From NCBI GenBank assembly GCA_036393295.1, contig DASWHF010000084.1, forward strand, positions 1 to 56,729: a DNA stretch of 56,729 nucleotides. The letters run 5' to 3'. Below the pieces are notes generated by a model, which was given only the letters and a program-made list of their open reading frames with translations, was not told the origin of the DNA and ran no database searches. The position numbers and the translations under genes are program-made. Shown here piece after piece: positions 13,547-23,133 of the stretch. Source of the stretch: DASWHF01 sp036393295 (GTDB lineage Bacteria; Pseudomonadota; Gammaproteobacteria; Acidiferrobacterales; UBA6901). Position 1 is the stretch's first letter. Every line of letters starts with the position of its first letter.

Positions 13547-15889
13547 TCAGCGCACAACCTGTACGTGGAGCGCGCGGACATCTGAGCGACCTTGGTCATC
13601 GACCGCGCGCAGCGTGAATCGACCCGGGTGGGGCGGCCAGAACAAGGGCTGACTGCCGTCGGCGCGGCCGACGAAACGTTCATCCAGAAACCAATACACG
13701 GTTCGCACATCGGCGTCGGTGACGGCCGTCAACGCGATCGGCTCCGGCTCGCTGTCTCCGGCGCGCAGACTGTAGGCGAGGCCGGACTGCGGCGAGGTGA
13801 TCTGCGGCGGGTTGCCGCGCGTGGCCAGGCGCTCGACCGGGCAACTCGGATCATGGGGTGGCGGCGGGCGTCGCGGAATACCGGCCTGGCGAAACAGTTT
13901 GAGCAGGTCGGAAGGCCAGAACTCGTAGACCTCGGCACGACTGCCGGGCGCGTCCGGACGGCAGGCGCGAAACCCACGCCGATCGACGTGCACCTGTCGG
14001 TGTATATCGCAGGGCGCGATCGGGGAGACCCCGGGCACAAACCAGGTCGATCGCGTGTGCCGGCAATGCGGTCCGGGAATCTGGCCGGACACCGCGCACA
14101 CCTGCACCGACGCGAGATCCGGGCTGGGTGTCGCGTGGAAGAAATTGAAATCGCGCTGCTCGGCGCGCAGTGCATCGATGAGCGCGAACAGCAGCGGCGC
14201 CGCCGCCTCGACACCGACGAAGGCCGGATTGCCGGCGCCGTCGAAGTTTCCGATCCACACCGCCAGCACGTAGCGACCGAAAATTCCGATCGCCCAGGCA
14301 TCGCGAAATCCATACGAGGTTCCGGTTTTCCAATAGACCGGCAATGCATCACGCGTCCACTCCGCCCGGAACCCCTGAGCCGGGCGCGGGTTGTCCTGAA
14401 GGATGTCGAGTGTCAGAAAGCTGGCCGCCTCGCTGAGCAGGCGTTCACCGGCCGGCGACGGATCGTCCGTACGCCGGCGCAGCGGGCGCCACAGGCCACG
14501 ATGGGCAAGCATCGCGTACAAGCTCACGAGCTCCTCCATGCTGACCTCGGCGCCGCCGAGCGCCAGCGCCAAGCCGTAATGCTCCGCGCCGTGCTCGAGC
14601 GCCACATGCGCCTGCTTCATAAAACCGTAAAGGTCCGGATCGCGAAGACCCGACGCCACCTGCACGGCGGGCAGGTTGCGGCTGCGGATCAGGGCATCGT
14701 GCACGCTGACCGGCCCGGCGAACTCGTGATCGAAGTTCTCCGGGTTAAAACCGCCGAAACGCGCCGGCGCATCTTTGAGCATGGTAAGCGGATGCACCAG
14801 GCCCTGCTCCATACCGAGCGCATAAATGAAAGGCTTGAGCGCCGAGCCCGGCGAGCGCCGCGCGCGGGTCCCGTTGACCTGACCGTGTATGGCGTCGTCG
14901 AGAAAATCGGCCGAGCCGACCATGGCACGCACGGCCATGTCGTCGTGATCGACCAGCAACGCGACGGCATTGCGCAGACCCAGCGGGCGCTTGCGCGCCA
15001 GATAGGACGTGACCTGGCGTTCGAGCACACGCTGCTGGCGCAGATCGAGCGTCGTGACGACCTCGCTGTCGCGCGGCGATTCACGGCGCACGGCATCGAC
15101 GAAGTGCGGGGCAGCGAACGGCAGCTCGCCGGTGGTGCGCAGTGTCAGCGGCAACTGCAAGAGCGCCGACGGCGCCTCGGCCTCCGGATGCCGCGCGATC
15201 CAGCGCTCCGCCAGCCGCCGGCGTGCGCCGTCGAGATCCGGATTACCCGGTACGCGCCGCGCCGGACTCTGCGGGATGACGCTCAAGGCCAGCGCCTCGG
15301 CAAGCGTCAGGCGCTCGGCGGGCTTGTTGAAATACACCAGACTCGCGGCCGCGATACCTTCGATGTTGCCGCCGTAGGGCGCCAGCGACAAATAGGCCGC
15401 GAGGATCTCGTCCTTGGAATAGAACATTTCGAGCTGTAATGCGCGCAGCATCTGCACGAGCTTGCCGCCCACGCCGCGCGAGTCGATGCCGAAGCGCAGG
15501 CGCGCGACCTGCATGGTCAGCGTCGATCCCCCGATGCGCCGGTCGCCGGTCAGGGTCGACCACGCCGCCCGCGCCAGCGACAGCGGATTGACGCCCGGGT
15601 GCCAATAAAAATACCGGTCCTCGTACAACAGGGTCGCGTCGACCGCGGTCTGCCCAACCTGATCGCGGCGCACCCGCAACCGGTACTTGTCGTCGGCGGA
15701 CAGGCTCAAGCGCAGCAGTTGCCGGCTGCTGTCGTAATAGGCCTGCGAAAAGCTGATGTCGTCGAGCAGCGGCGGACGTGGAACCAGCGCGTAACCCAGC
15801 ACGACCGCGGCGAGTGCCAGGAACAGCAGGCGCCGCGCGCGACGCGGCACGCGGTTCGTGATCGCCCGCCAGTCCGGCGCCGTCATCAC
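13547..15889 (-). CDS. pbpC: Penicillin-binding protein 1C
   Basis: Bifunctional peptidoglycan synthase of the periplasmic face, 780 residues. An N-terminal membrane anchor is at about 20-36. The glycosyltransferase domain has YEDRYFYWHPGVN with Glu90 as catalytic base and GGSTLTMQVARL at 120-131. The transpeptidase domain has S349-A-L-K352, S403-R-N and the KTGT box at 521-524. The C-terminal part (about 690-780) is the beta-rich BiPBP_C domain of PBP1C proteins. All key catalytic residues are visible. It is immediately downstream of a YfhM-type alpha-2-macroglobulin gene, the usual pairing, with 25 bases between them, so the two are likely one operon. Confidence 0.96.
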   Translation of the reverse strand: MMTAPDWRAITNRVPRRARRLLFLALAAVVLGYALVPRPPLLDDISFSQAYYDSSRQLLRLSLSADDKYRLRVRRDQVGQTAVDATLLYEDRYFYWHPGVNPLSLARAAWSTLTGDRRIGGSTLTMQVARLRFGIDSRGVGGKLVQMLRALQLEMFYSKDEILAAYLSLAPYGGNIEGIAAASLVYFNKPAERLTLAEALALSVIPQSPARRVPGNPDLDGARRRLAERWIARHPEAEAPSALLQLPLTLRTTGELPFAAPHFVDAVRRESPRDSEVVTTLDLRQQRVLERQVTSYLARKRPLGLRNAVALLVDHDDMAVRAMVGSADFLDDAIHGQVNGTRARRSPGSALKPFIYALGMEQGLVHPLTMLKDAPARFGGFNPENFDHEFAGPVSVHDALIRSRNLPAVQVASGLRDPDLYGFMKQAHVALEHGAEHYGLALALGGAEVSMEELVSLYAMLAHRGLWRPLRRRTDDPSPAGERLLSEAASFLTLDILQDNPRPAQGFRAEWTRDALPVYWKTGTSYGFRDAWAIGIFGRYVLAVWIGNFDGAGNPAFVGVEAAAPLLFALIDALRAEQRDFNFFHATPSPDLASVQVCAVSGQIPGPHCRHTRSTWFVPGVSPIAPCDIHRQVHVDRRGFRACRPDAPGSRAEVYEFWPSDLLKLFRQAGIPRRPPPPHDPSCPVERLATRGNPPQITSPQSGLAYSLRAGDSEPEPIALTAVTDADVRTVYWFLDERFVGRADGSQPLFWPPHPGRFTLRAVDDQGRSDVRALHVQVVR

Positions 15890-15914
15890 GTCACCGCCCC
15901 GGTGCGGACACCGG

Positions 15915-18900
15915 CTAGGGCGCCCCGACCGTCATGCTGGCGCCCAGGCCGCGGGCCTGCACGCCGCGGTCGTACATCGATTCGCCGAACACCGGCGGCA
16001 CGGCGTAGCGACCTTGATTCACCGCCTTGATGCGGTAGCTGAACTCGCTGGCCTCGCGCGACACGTGCCCGAAGACCACGACACGGTCTTCGCGGATGTC
16101 GACGTAGTCCGGGCGGAACGCCACCGCACCCGGCTTGCCGCCGGCGTGCGTCGAATCCGGCGCGTCGGCGACCGCCTCGGCCTCCGCGTCGTCACGCTCA
16201 TGGCGCGTCGGGCTCGCCGGCCGGGCCGATCCGCGAATCGAATCCCGCACCACTTCAAAGCCGCCGGGCAGCAGGTCAACAACCGCCACGTTGGCCAGGC
16301 CGCCCTCCTCGATCGAGCGGATCTTGAGATGTACGGTCAACTCGCCGCCGAGTGCGGCATTGTCGACCACCTCGCCGCGCGCGCTCCGGTACTCACGCTG
16401 GATCTCGAGCTGTTGCTTGATTTCCTGCGCCGGCGGCACGAGGTCAAACCCGCCCTGCGTCACCTGGTAGTACAAGTGAAAATCGGCGCCGCTGGCAATG
16501 CGGATCTTCTGCGCCTTGTCGCTGAAGTCGACCGTCGGAAACAGGCCCTTGGGCAGCACTAGCGGCCGAGCGCCGTTGTCGGCCTGCAGCTCGGTGAGCG
16601 ACAGCTCGGCGAGCGTCGCCACACCGGCGGTGTCGGCGTAGGCGTCGAGCGCCAGGATCGTGTAGGCCGAGGACAGGGTGTTGAAGCGGCCGTCCGCGAT
16701 CGGCTTGACCACGGCCTCGATGGCGCCAGCCTCGAGTTCCGGCAGGCGCTCGGGGAAGTGGCGCGCCAACAGGTACAGGAGCTGGGCATCGCGCACCAGG
16801 CCGTCGTAGAAATACGCGTAGTCGACCTGTTGCGGCTGGCCGAAGCGCGAGGCCCCGATCAGCTTGTCGGCCTCGCGTTCCTGCTTGAGCATCTTGTAGG
16901 CCGCCCCCAGGTAGGCGCCGGTCAGATCGGTCTTCCACAGCTTCGCATAGTCGCGCTCCAGGACACTGCGCTGGATGTTGAGGTAATTGGTCGTCACCTG
17001 ACCGTTGCGCGTCAGGACATAGATCGCGTAGGCGCGCTCACGTGCCTGCGACAGATTGTCGGGCTCTTTCTGCGCGATCGAGCGCAGATAACCGAGGCCC
17101 CGGTCGAGCAGGTCCTGCGGGACGGCGTAGCCGCGCTCCCTGGCCTCGGTCAGGAAATGCAGCGCGTAGGCGACCTGCAAATCCGAGACATGCGAGTTTG
17201 CCGCCCAGAATCCGAACGCCCCCTCGGCGTTCTGACGCGCACGCAGCACGCGCAGCACCTGGGCGAGATTGGCTTCGACCTTGCCCGGCGCGTAGCCGAA
17301 TTCCGGGCGGTTGCGCAGCACGACGGCCGGGAAGGCCTGGCTCACCAGCTGCTCGGTGCAGCCGTAGGGGAAACGCTCGAGATAAGAAATGAGCCCGCGC
17401 GCGACACCGAGCGGCAGCGGCGACGCGCTCGCCGCCAGCGTGCGGTAGTGCGGGTACATGCGGCGCGTCACCGGGACATCCACCTTGCCGGACTGGATAT
17501 GGCCACTGGCCACCGTCGTCATGTAAGGTACGGGCGGTCGCACGCTCAAATCCGTCGTGTAGCGCGCCCGCTTGTCGGCCATGGCGGCGCTGAACTTGAG
17601 GCTTCCGGATCCCAACACGTTGCGCGCCTTAAGCCGATACGTCACCACCGACTCGCGGTGGGCGTCGATCTTGACGGTCTGGCGCGCGGGCCCGAGCACC
17701 TCGAGATGTTCGGAGGTGTCGAGCTCGATATTGATCTCCGCCTGCTTGCCGGAGCCTTCGACGTTGTTGGCGACACCGAGACTGACCTGGAATTCGTCGC
17801 CCGGCGCCACGAAGGTCGGCACGTTGGGGCTGAGCACGAAATGGCCGCGCACCGTCGCCTTGCGCTCCGCGACGCCGACCGTATCCGGCGTTACCGCCAC
17901 CGCCATGACCCTCAGGCTGCCGTTGAAATAGTCCGGCACCGGATACACGAGCTCACGCGTCTGGCCGTCACTGTCGATGATGCCCGACCAATACACGACC
18001 GGGGCCTCGCGTTTGCGCTTGAAGGGGTTGAGATTCTTGCCTATCGCCTCACGGCCTTCGTCGTCGCCGCCCGGCGCCGACAATTCCTGAATCAACCGGA
18101 ACTCCGGCAGTATCAGATCGAGGATCTGGGCCGTCGAGACCTCGAGGGCGCGCTTACGAAAGAAATGCGATAGCGGGTCCGGTGTCTTGTAACCGGCCAC
18201 CTGCAGGATGCCCTCGTCGACCGCAAACACGACGATCTTGCCGGGACGCTCGGTGCGGTAGCGGATACGCAGGGGCTCACCGGGGCGCGCCAGCTCGGCA
18301 TGCTCGAGGGTGATCGCATTCATGCGCTTCTCGCGACTTACGGAAAACGCTGCGACGCCATACGACAATGGGCTCATGAAAATCTCCGGCGAGCCCATGG
18401 CGCGCACGAAGGCGACGTTCACGTAACCATTGCCCTCGAGATCCGCCGGCACGCGGATGCGCTCGACGCTGCCGGTCGTGGTGGTGGTAAACCATTTGTA
18501 GGCATACACCCGGTCGCGCTCGATGGTGATCAGTCCGGCGCCGACATAGGGCGCCTTGATCTGCAGCTCGATTTCGTCGCCGGCGGCGTAGTCGCTGCGG
18601 TCGAGCTTGACCTGCAGCTCGGCGTTCTTCTCCAGCGAACGGGTGATGTTCGCCTGCCCCACCACGCTGTACTCGACACGGTTCAGCTCGGTGTCGTCGG
18701 CGGCACGCACCACGAGCGCGTAGTCGCCGGGGCGGTCGGTCGGCAGACGATAGTCCATGCCTTGCGCCGGAATCGTCAGGTCCTTCTTGCTGACCGTGGT
18801 TTCCTTGCGCACCGATTCGTACTTGAAGGTGCCGTTCGGTTGCTGAGCGAGCACCGACACATAACGCAGCTCAAGAATCTGTGCCTGAATGCCGTCGACC

Positions 18901-21833
18901 TTGATCTTATTGAGGGCCGGATTGATGGCGATCAGTTGCACCTTGCGCATCGAGCCCTTGTGCATATATCGCAGCTCACCGTCCGGCTTGTAACCGATGA
19001 TGTATTCGAGCGGCGAGACCAGCACGGTACTTTCCGACACCACCCCGCGCCCGCCGGCCGCCTCGTAACCTTCGGCGACAAAACTGACGCGATAGGTCGA
19101 TTTGTCGAAGCGCTCGAGGCCGAGCTCGAAGCGCGCCTCGCCGTTGGCGTCGGTGCGGGCGTCCTCGAGACGTTCACTGAACCCGTTCTTGGCGCGCAGT
19201 GGATCGTAGAACCGGTAATCGGCGTAGCCCCGGAAAGACGGATAGGCCGGCGACAAATTGATGTTGGCCGCCACGCGCCGGTCGCTCGCCGGCGTGCCGA
19301 ACAGATTACGCAACGACACCATGCCGCCCAGCGCCCCGGGGGCGACCCAACCCTGGGTCGATTCCGCCGAGAAGCGCGTGCTGATATTGAGCCGGTCGGG
19401 CAGGAATTCCTCGACACGCAGGCTGGTGGTGCCAAGCAGGTTGGCGCGGTGACCGTCCTTGACGATGTACACGCTGGCCGTGTAGTTGCCGGTCGGCGAG
19501 GCCTCCTCGGTCGTGTAGCGCATCTCCTCGAACCCGGCGGCCGACAGGCTGATCTTGCGCTTGTACACTTCGAGACCGCGCGCGTCGCTGATCACCGTTT
19601 CGAGCGGTACACCGGCCAGGGCGCTTCCCCAGTCCGCGGACTTGACGATCATTGCGACGCGCAGCTCGTCGCCGGGGCGGTAGACGCCGCGGTCCGAAAA
19701 CAGGTAGGCATTGAGGCGCGCGCCGACATTGGTGGTGCGTTCGCCGCCGACATTGAAGCGCGAGAAGTCCAACTGACGATCGCGCCTGTCGTAGGGCAGG
19801 AAGGACAGATCGTCCCCGCGCCGCGCGACGTACACGACCGGCTCCTGCTCGCGTTTGAACCCGCTCAGCTCCGGGAACCGCGCATGGCCGTCGGCATCGG
19901 TGGTGGCGGTGACGACGGCGACGCCGTTCTTGCCAAGAACCTGGACGCTGGCGCCGGCCACCGGCCGGCCATCGGCAATCGACTGCACGAAGACATCGTG
20001 ACTGCCGTCGGCGTTGTCTTTGATGAGCAACCCGAGGTTGGTGATCAGCACCAGGCGCTGATCGGTGATCCCGGTGCCGCGCTTGTGGCGCGGGTCCCAG
20101 CTCTCCACCGAGAAGAAAAACAGTCCGCGCCGCGCCCCGGCCTCGTCACCCGGCGACAGGTAGCCGGAAAGATCGAACGCCGAGTATTGGGTCTTGCCCG
20201 GCGGCAGCGCGCGCAGCTCGCGCACCTCGCTGAAGCGCTCAGTGATGTTGTCCTGGCCAAAAGTGTAATTGTTGAAATGCGGACTCTTGAATCGGCCGCC
20301 CGACTGGCTGACGAGATGATTGATCTGGCTCGGGATCACACGCCCGAGCTCGAAGCGCAGCGCCGGCACGTCGCGCGACAACACCGTCAGCTTCTTCTCC
20401 CCGCTCAACGACAACAGCGCGCCGTCGTACATGATATTGAGCTCCTTCGGGAACTCCGGCACACGCTGGATGTTGTCGAAGTCGCGCGCCAGCACGTACC
20501 CGCCATAGGACTCGATGCCCTTGCCAAGCTTGACGTACAGATAGCGGCCGACCTCGGCCTGGTACTTGAAGCTGTGCAGCCGTGCGTATTCGTCGCCGGT
20601 CGGAATCGGCTCGAGCTTGACGGGTTTGGCAAGCGCCAGGATTTCCGGGCCGATCTCGGTCGTGTCGCCCCAGTAGTGCTTGCGCTGTGCCTTGCGATCC
20701 ACCGTCTCCGGGCGATCTTCCGGCAGCTCCCACACCGCGAGCGCCTTCTGCAACTCGGACTCCAGCACGCCGGCCGTCGTCTTCACCACCAGCACTTGCT
20801 CCGGTTCGTAACGCTCGTTGCGCACCAGCGTCAACGACGAGGACTCCACGCGAAAAAAGTTGTAAACACCGGGGATCCATACTTGCCGCTCGAGCCGGTC
20901 GCGCGTCGGTGCGCCGCCGCGCTCGGCGCGCACGCCGGCGTCAACGGCGAGCTGCATATGCGTATCCTTGAGCGGGATCGTTACCGGGTCAGAATGGATA
21001 TAGGCCTCGCCCTTGAACTTGTCGTAACTGATCGTGTAGGGATAGCTCTCCCGGCCGAAGCCAAGGATGCCCTCTTTCTGTCCTTGCATGCGCAGGCTGA
21101 TGCGCTTCTCGAGATCAGCACTATCCACGGCATGGCTGAACTTGAGCGTGGCCACCACTTTTTTCAGCTTCGGATCGCGCGGATCCTGATAAAACTCGAT
21201 CTGCGCGAGCTGCGCGGAGAACGGCGCCGAACGGAAGCGATACTCGTATTGGCTGAGGCGCACATGGTCGGGGAACATGGCGCGGTCGAACTTGACGACA
21301 TACTCCTGATCGACCGCCCAATCCTCCTTGGGAGTAAAGCTCAGCCGACTGTCGCCCGACCACAGCCATGCGCCGGCGATCGCCGGGCTCATCCGAATTC
21401 CCACAGTCACCGGTTTGCCGATCTGGTCCAGGCGCGCGGCCGATCCGCTGAAGTCGATATGCACGCTGTCCGGACGGGCATCGTCCTTGAGCGGGGTCGC
21501 GGACGGCGCGGTTCCGACCAATGAAAATTCGACCGGCCTGGGGAGACTGTCGTACCACCAATAGCCGCCGATCGCGGCGATCGCGAGCACCACGCCGGCG
21601 ACACCCGCGCCAGCGAGCTTCCTGGGATTGTTCGCGATCCAGCCGTGCACAGCACGCCAGCGCGCCCGCAGGGCCGCCAACCAGGGCTGGGCGGCGGCGC
21701 GCTCGCGCAGGGTGCCGATCCACGCCGGCGGCTTCCATGTCCATTCGCCGAAGGCGCGCGCGGCGAGCTGCCGCAGTACAATGGCGCCACCGACAATCGC
21801 CAGGATCAGTCCGCGAAGGAATCGAGCCAGCAT
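15915..21833 (-). CDS. Bacterial alpha-2-macroglobulin with thioester motif, membrane-anchored
   Basis: A 1,972-residue protein of the bacterial alpha-2-macroglobulin family (YfhM/MagD class), thought to trap foreign proteases in the periplasm and protect cell-wall repair by PBP1C. The start is the ATG at 21833 with GGGGAGG upstream. Residues 1-25 and about 72-92 are hydrophobic; there is no lipobox, so anchoring seems to be by membrane helix, not lipid as in E. coli YfhM. Macroglobulin (MG) and bait-region-like beta domains fill the middle, with a SNRGVYRPGDE-like segment (seen as SDRGVYRPGDELRV). The thioester box is YGCTEQ with Cys1492, followed by the alpha-helical TED domain. The C-terminus is a receptor-binding-like beta domain. 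Confidence 0.93.
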   Translation of the reverse strand: MLARFLRGLILAIVGGAIVLRQLAARAFGEWTWKPPAWIGTLRERAAAQPWLAALRARWRAVHGWIANNPRKLAGAGVAGVVLAIAAIGGYWWYDSLPRPVEFSLVGTAPSATPLKDDARPDSVHIDFSGSAARLDQIGKPVTVGIRMSPAIAGAWLWSGDSRLSFTPKEDWAVDQEYVVKFDRAMFPDHVRLSQYEYRFRSAPFSAQLAQIEFYQDPRDPKLKKVVATLKFSHAVDSADLEKRISLRMQGQKEGILGFGRESYPYTISYDKFKGEAYIHSDPVTIPLKDTHMQLAVDAGVRAERGGAPTRDRLERQVWIPGVYNFFRVESSSLTLVRNERYEPEQVLVVKTTAGVLESELQKALAVWELPEDRPETVDRKAQRKHYWGDTTEIGPEILALAKPVKLEPIPTGDEYARLHSFKYQAEVGRYLYVKLGKGIESYGGYVLARDFDNIQRVPEFPKELNIMYDGALLSLSGEKKLTVLSRDVPALRFELGRVIPSQINHLVSQSGGRFKSPHFNNYTFGQDNITERFSEVRELRALPPGKTQYSAFDLSGYLSPGDEAGARRGLFFFSVESWDPRHKRGTGITDQRLVLITNLGLLIKDNADGSHDVFVQSIADGRPVAGASVQVLGKNGVAVVTATTDADGHARFPELSGFKREQEPVVYVARRGDDLSFLPYDRRDRQLDFSRFNVGGERTTNVGARLNAYLFSDRGVYRPGDELRVAMIVKSADWGSALAGVPLETVISDARGLEVYKRKISLSAAGFEEMRYTTEEASPTGNYTASVYIVKDGHRANLLGTTSLRVEEFLPDRLNISTRFSAESTQGWVAPGALGGMVSLRNLFGTPASDRRVAANINLSPAYPSFRGYADYRFYDPLRAKNGFSERLEDARTDANGEARFELGLERFDKSTYRVSFVAEGYEAAGGRGVVSESTVLVSPLEYIIGYKPDGELRYMHKGSMRKVQLIAINPALNKIKVDGIQAQILELRYVSVLAQQPNGTFKYESVRKETTVSKKDLTIPAQGMDYRLPTDRPGDYALVVRAADDTELNRVEYSVVGQANITRSLEKNAELQVKLDRSDYAAGDEIELQIKAPYVGAGLITIERDRVYAYKWFTTTTTGSVERIRVPADLEGNGYVNVAFVRAMGSPEIFMSPLSYGVAAFSVSREKRMNAITLEHAELARPGEPLRIRYRTERPGKIVVFAVDEGILQVAGYKTPDPLSHFFRKRALEVSTAQILDLILPEFRLIQELSAPGGDDEGREAIGKNLNPFKRKREAPVVYWSGIIDSDGQTRELVYPVPDYFNGSLRVMAVAVTPDTVGVAERKATVRGHFVLSPNVPTFVAPGDEFQVSLGVANNVEGSGKQAEINIELDTSEHLEVLGPARQTVKIDAHRESVVTYRLKARNVLGSGSLKFSAAMADKRARYTTDLSVRPPVPYMTTVASGHIQSGKVDVPVTRRMYPHYRTLAASASPLPLGVARGLISYLERFPYGCTEQLVSQAFPAVVLRNRPEFGYAPGKVEANLAQVLRVLRARQNAEGAFGFWAANSHVSDLQVAYALHFLTEARERGYAVPQDLLDRGLGYLRSIAQKEPDNLSQARERAYAIYVLTRNGQVTTNYLNIQRSVLERDYAKLWKTDLTGAYLGAAYKMLKQEREADKLIGASRFGQPQQVDYAYFYDGLVRDAQLLYLLARHFPERLPELEAGAIEAVVKPIADGRFNTLSSAYTILALDAYADTAGVATLAELSLTELQADNGARPLVLPKGLFPTVDFSDKAQKIRIASGADFHLYYQVTQGGFDLVPPAQEIKQQLEIQREYRSARGEVVDNAALGGELTVHLKIRSIEEGGLANVAVVDLLPGGFEVVRDSIRGSARPASPTRHERDDAEAEAVADAPDSTHAGGKPGAVAFRPDYVDIREDRVVVFGHVSREASEFSYRIKAVNQGRYAVPPVFGESMYDRGVQARGLGASMTVGAP

Positions 21834-21945
21834 GCTGCCTCCCCGTTTTTCGGTTATTGTCGAACCGGTGCGTGGCGGACGACGCACCGCCGGAACGCCT
21901 CCCTGGAGAACAATAGTATCCCAAGCCTGAGAAAATGCGCTAACG

Positions 21946-22572
21946 ATGACGCGGCTTGTCGCTTTCAACAAACCTTTCAACGTGCTGAGTCAGTTCACTG
22001 ACGCCGCCGGCCGGCACACGCTCGCGGATTTCCTGCATCTGCCGAACTGCCGGCCGGTCGGCCGGCTCGACCGCGACAGCGAGGGACTGCTGCTGCTCAC
22101 CGATGACGGCGCGCTGCAGCAGCGTCTCGCCGATCCGCGCTTCAAGCTCGCCAAGACCTATTGGGCGCAGGTCGAGGGCATTCCCGACGCGGCGGCGCTC
22201 CAGCAGCTGCGCGCCGGCGTCATGATCGATACGCGCCGCACCCGGCCGGCCGAGGCGCGTCTCATGGCCACTCCGCCGCTGTGGCCGCGCGATCCGCCGA
22301 TCCGTTTCCGCCGGCACATCCCCACCGCCTGGATCGAGCTCACGCTCACCGAGGGCCGCAACCGCCAGGTGCGGCGCATGACCGCGGCGGTCGGCCACCC
22401 GACGCTGCGGCTGGTCCGTCATGCCGTCGGGCCGTGGACGCTCGACGGGCTGGCGCCCGGCGCGTGGCGTGAGCTCGATCCGGCCGACCTGCCGGATCAC
22501 CCGGCCGCACCGCGTCCCCGCACCGGTGCCGCCCGGGTCCCGCACCGCCGCGCCGCACGCCGCAGCCGCTGA
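21946..22572 (+). CDS. rluE: 23S rRNA pseudouridine synthase E
   Basis: Converts a uridine of 23S rRNA (position 2457 in E. coli numbering) to pseudouridine. The 208-residue protein has the short RluE form without an S4 domain. The start LVAFNKPFNVLSQF is typical; the catalytic motif is VGRLDRDSEGLLLLTDDG with Asp in RLDRDS; later come KTYWAQVEG and EGRNRQVRRMTAAVGHPTLRLVR in parts. The C-terminal 30 residues are Arg/Pro/Ala rich and probably disordered. It is divergent from the alpha-2-macroglobulin gene (112 bases between) and heads rluE-nudJ-mnmA-purB, the enterobacterial order. A degenerate copy of its 5' end lies at 13311. Confidence 0.95.
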   Translation: MTRLVAFNKPFNVLSQFTDAAGRHTLADFLHLPNCRPVGRLDRDSEGLLLLTDDGALQQRLADPRFKLAKTYWAQVEGIPDAAALQQLRAGVMIDTRRTRPAEARLMATPPLWPRDPPIRFRRHIPTAWIELTLTEGRNRQVRRMTAAVGHPTLRLVRHAVGPWTLDGLAPGAWRELDPADLPDHPAAPRPRTGAARVPHRRAARRSR

Positions 22573-22645
22573 TTCGGGACACCCACTGCGCCGATCGCCG
22601 GCCTGGGATAGAATCGACGATCCTCACCCCACGTCACCGCCGATC

Positions 22646-23092
22646 ATGATCTGGACCCCGCATGTCACCGTGGCCGCCGTCGTCGAGCGCGACGGGCGTT
22701 TCCTGCTGGTCGAGGAGGAGGCCGACGGCGAGATCGTCATCAACCAGCCGGCCGGCCATCTGGAGGAGCGCGAGCGCCTGCGCGACGCGGTGGTACGCGA
22801 GACGCTCGAAGAGACCGGCTGGCACTTCGCGCCGGAATTCCTGCTCGGCGTGTACCGCTGGTCGAGCCCGCGCAACGGGATCACCTACCTGCGCTTCGCC
22901 TTCGGCGGCCGGCTCACCGGCCGGGAGTCCGGGCGCGCGCTCGACACCGGCATCCTGCGGGTGCTGTGGCTGACCCCCGCCGAGCTCGACGCGCGCGCGG
23001 CCGAACACCGCAGCCCGCAGGTTCGGCGCTGCGTCGACGACTACCTGGCCGGCGCCCGCTATCCGCTGGCGAGCCTGTGCGAGCTGGAGTGA
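22646..23092 (+). CDS. nudJ: NUDIX phosphatase NudJ
   Basis: NUDIX hydrolase acting on nucleoside tri- and diphosphates and, in E. coli, on the thiamine precursor HMP-PP. The 148-residue protein starts MIWTPHVTVAAVVERDGRFL, with an ATG at 22646; an open frame upstream overlaps the rluE tail and is not used. The NUDIX box GHLEERERLRDAVVRETLEE (continuing TGW) is complete at about residues 37-59, with the RE and EE metal ligands. It sits between rluE and mnmA, the conserved place of nudJ (ymfB). Confidence 0.94.
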   Translation: MIWTPHVTVAAVVERDGRFLLVEEEADGEIVINQPAGHLEERERLRDAVVRETLEETGWHFAPEFLLGVYRWSSPRNGITYLRFAFGGRLTGRESGRALDTGILRVLWLTPAELDARAAEHRSPQVRRCVDDYLAGARYPLASLCELE

Positions 23093-23133
23093 GGGAGACC
23101 CCCTAACCGGCGGTACCGCGCTACAATAGCCCG

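Noticed and set aside
18300..21524. A 1,074-codon open frame opposite the alpha-2-macroglobulin gene
   Set aside because: It is fully antisense to a protein with clear domains and has no recognisable motif; long shadow frames are expected at this GC content.
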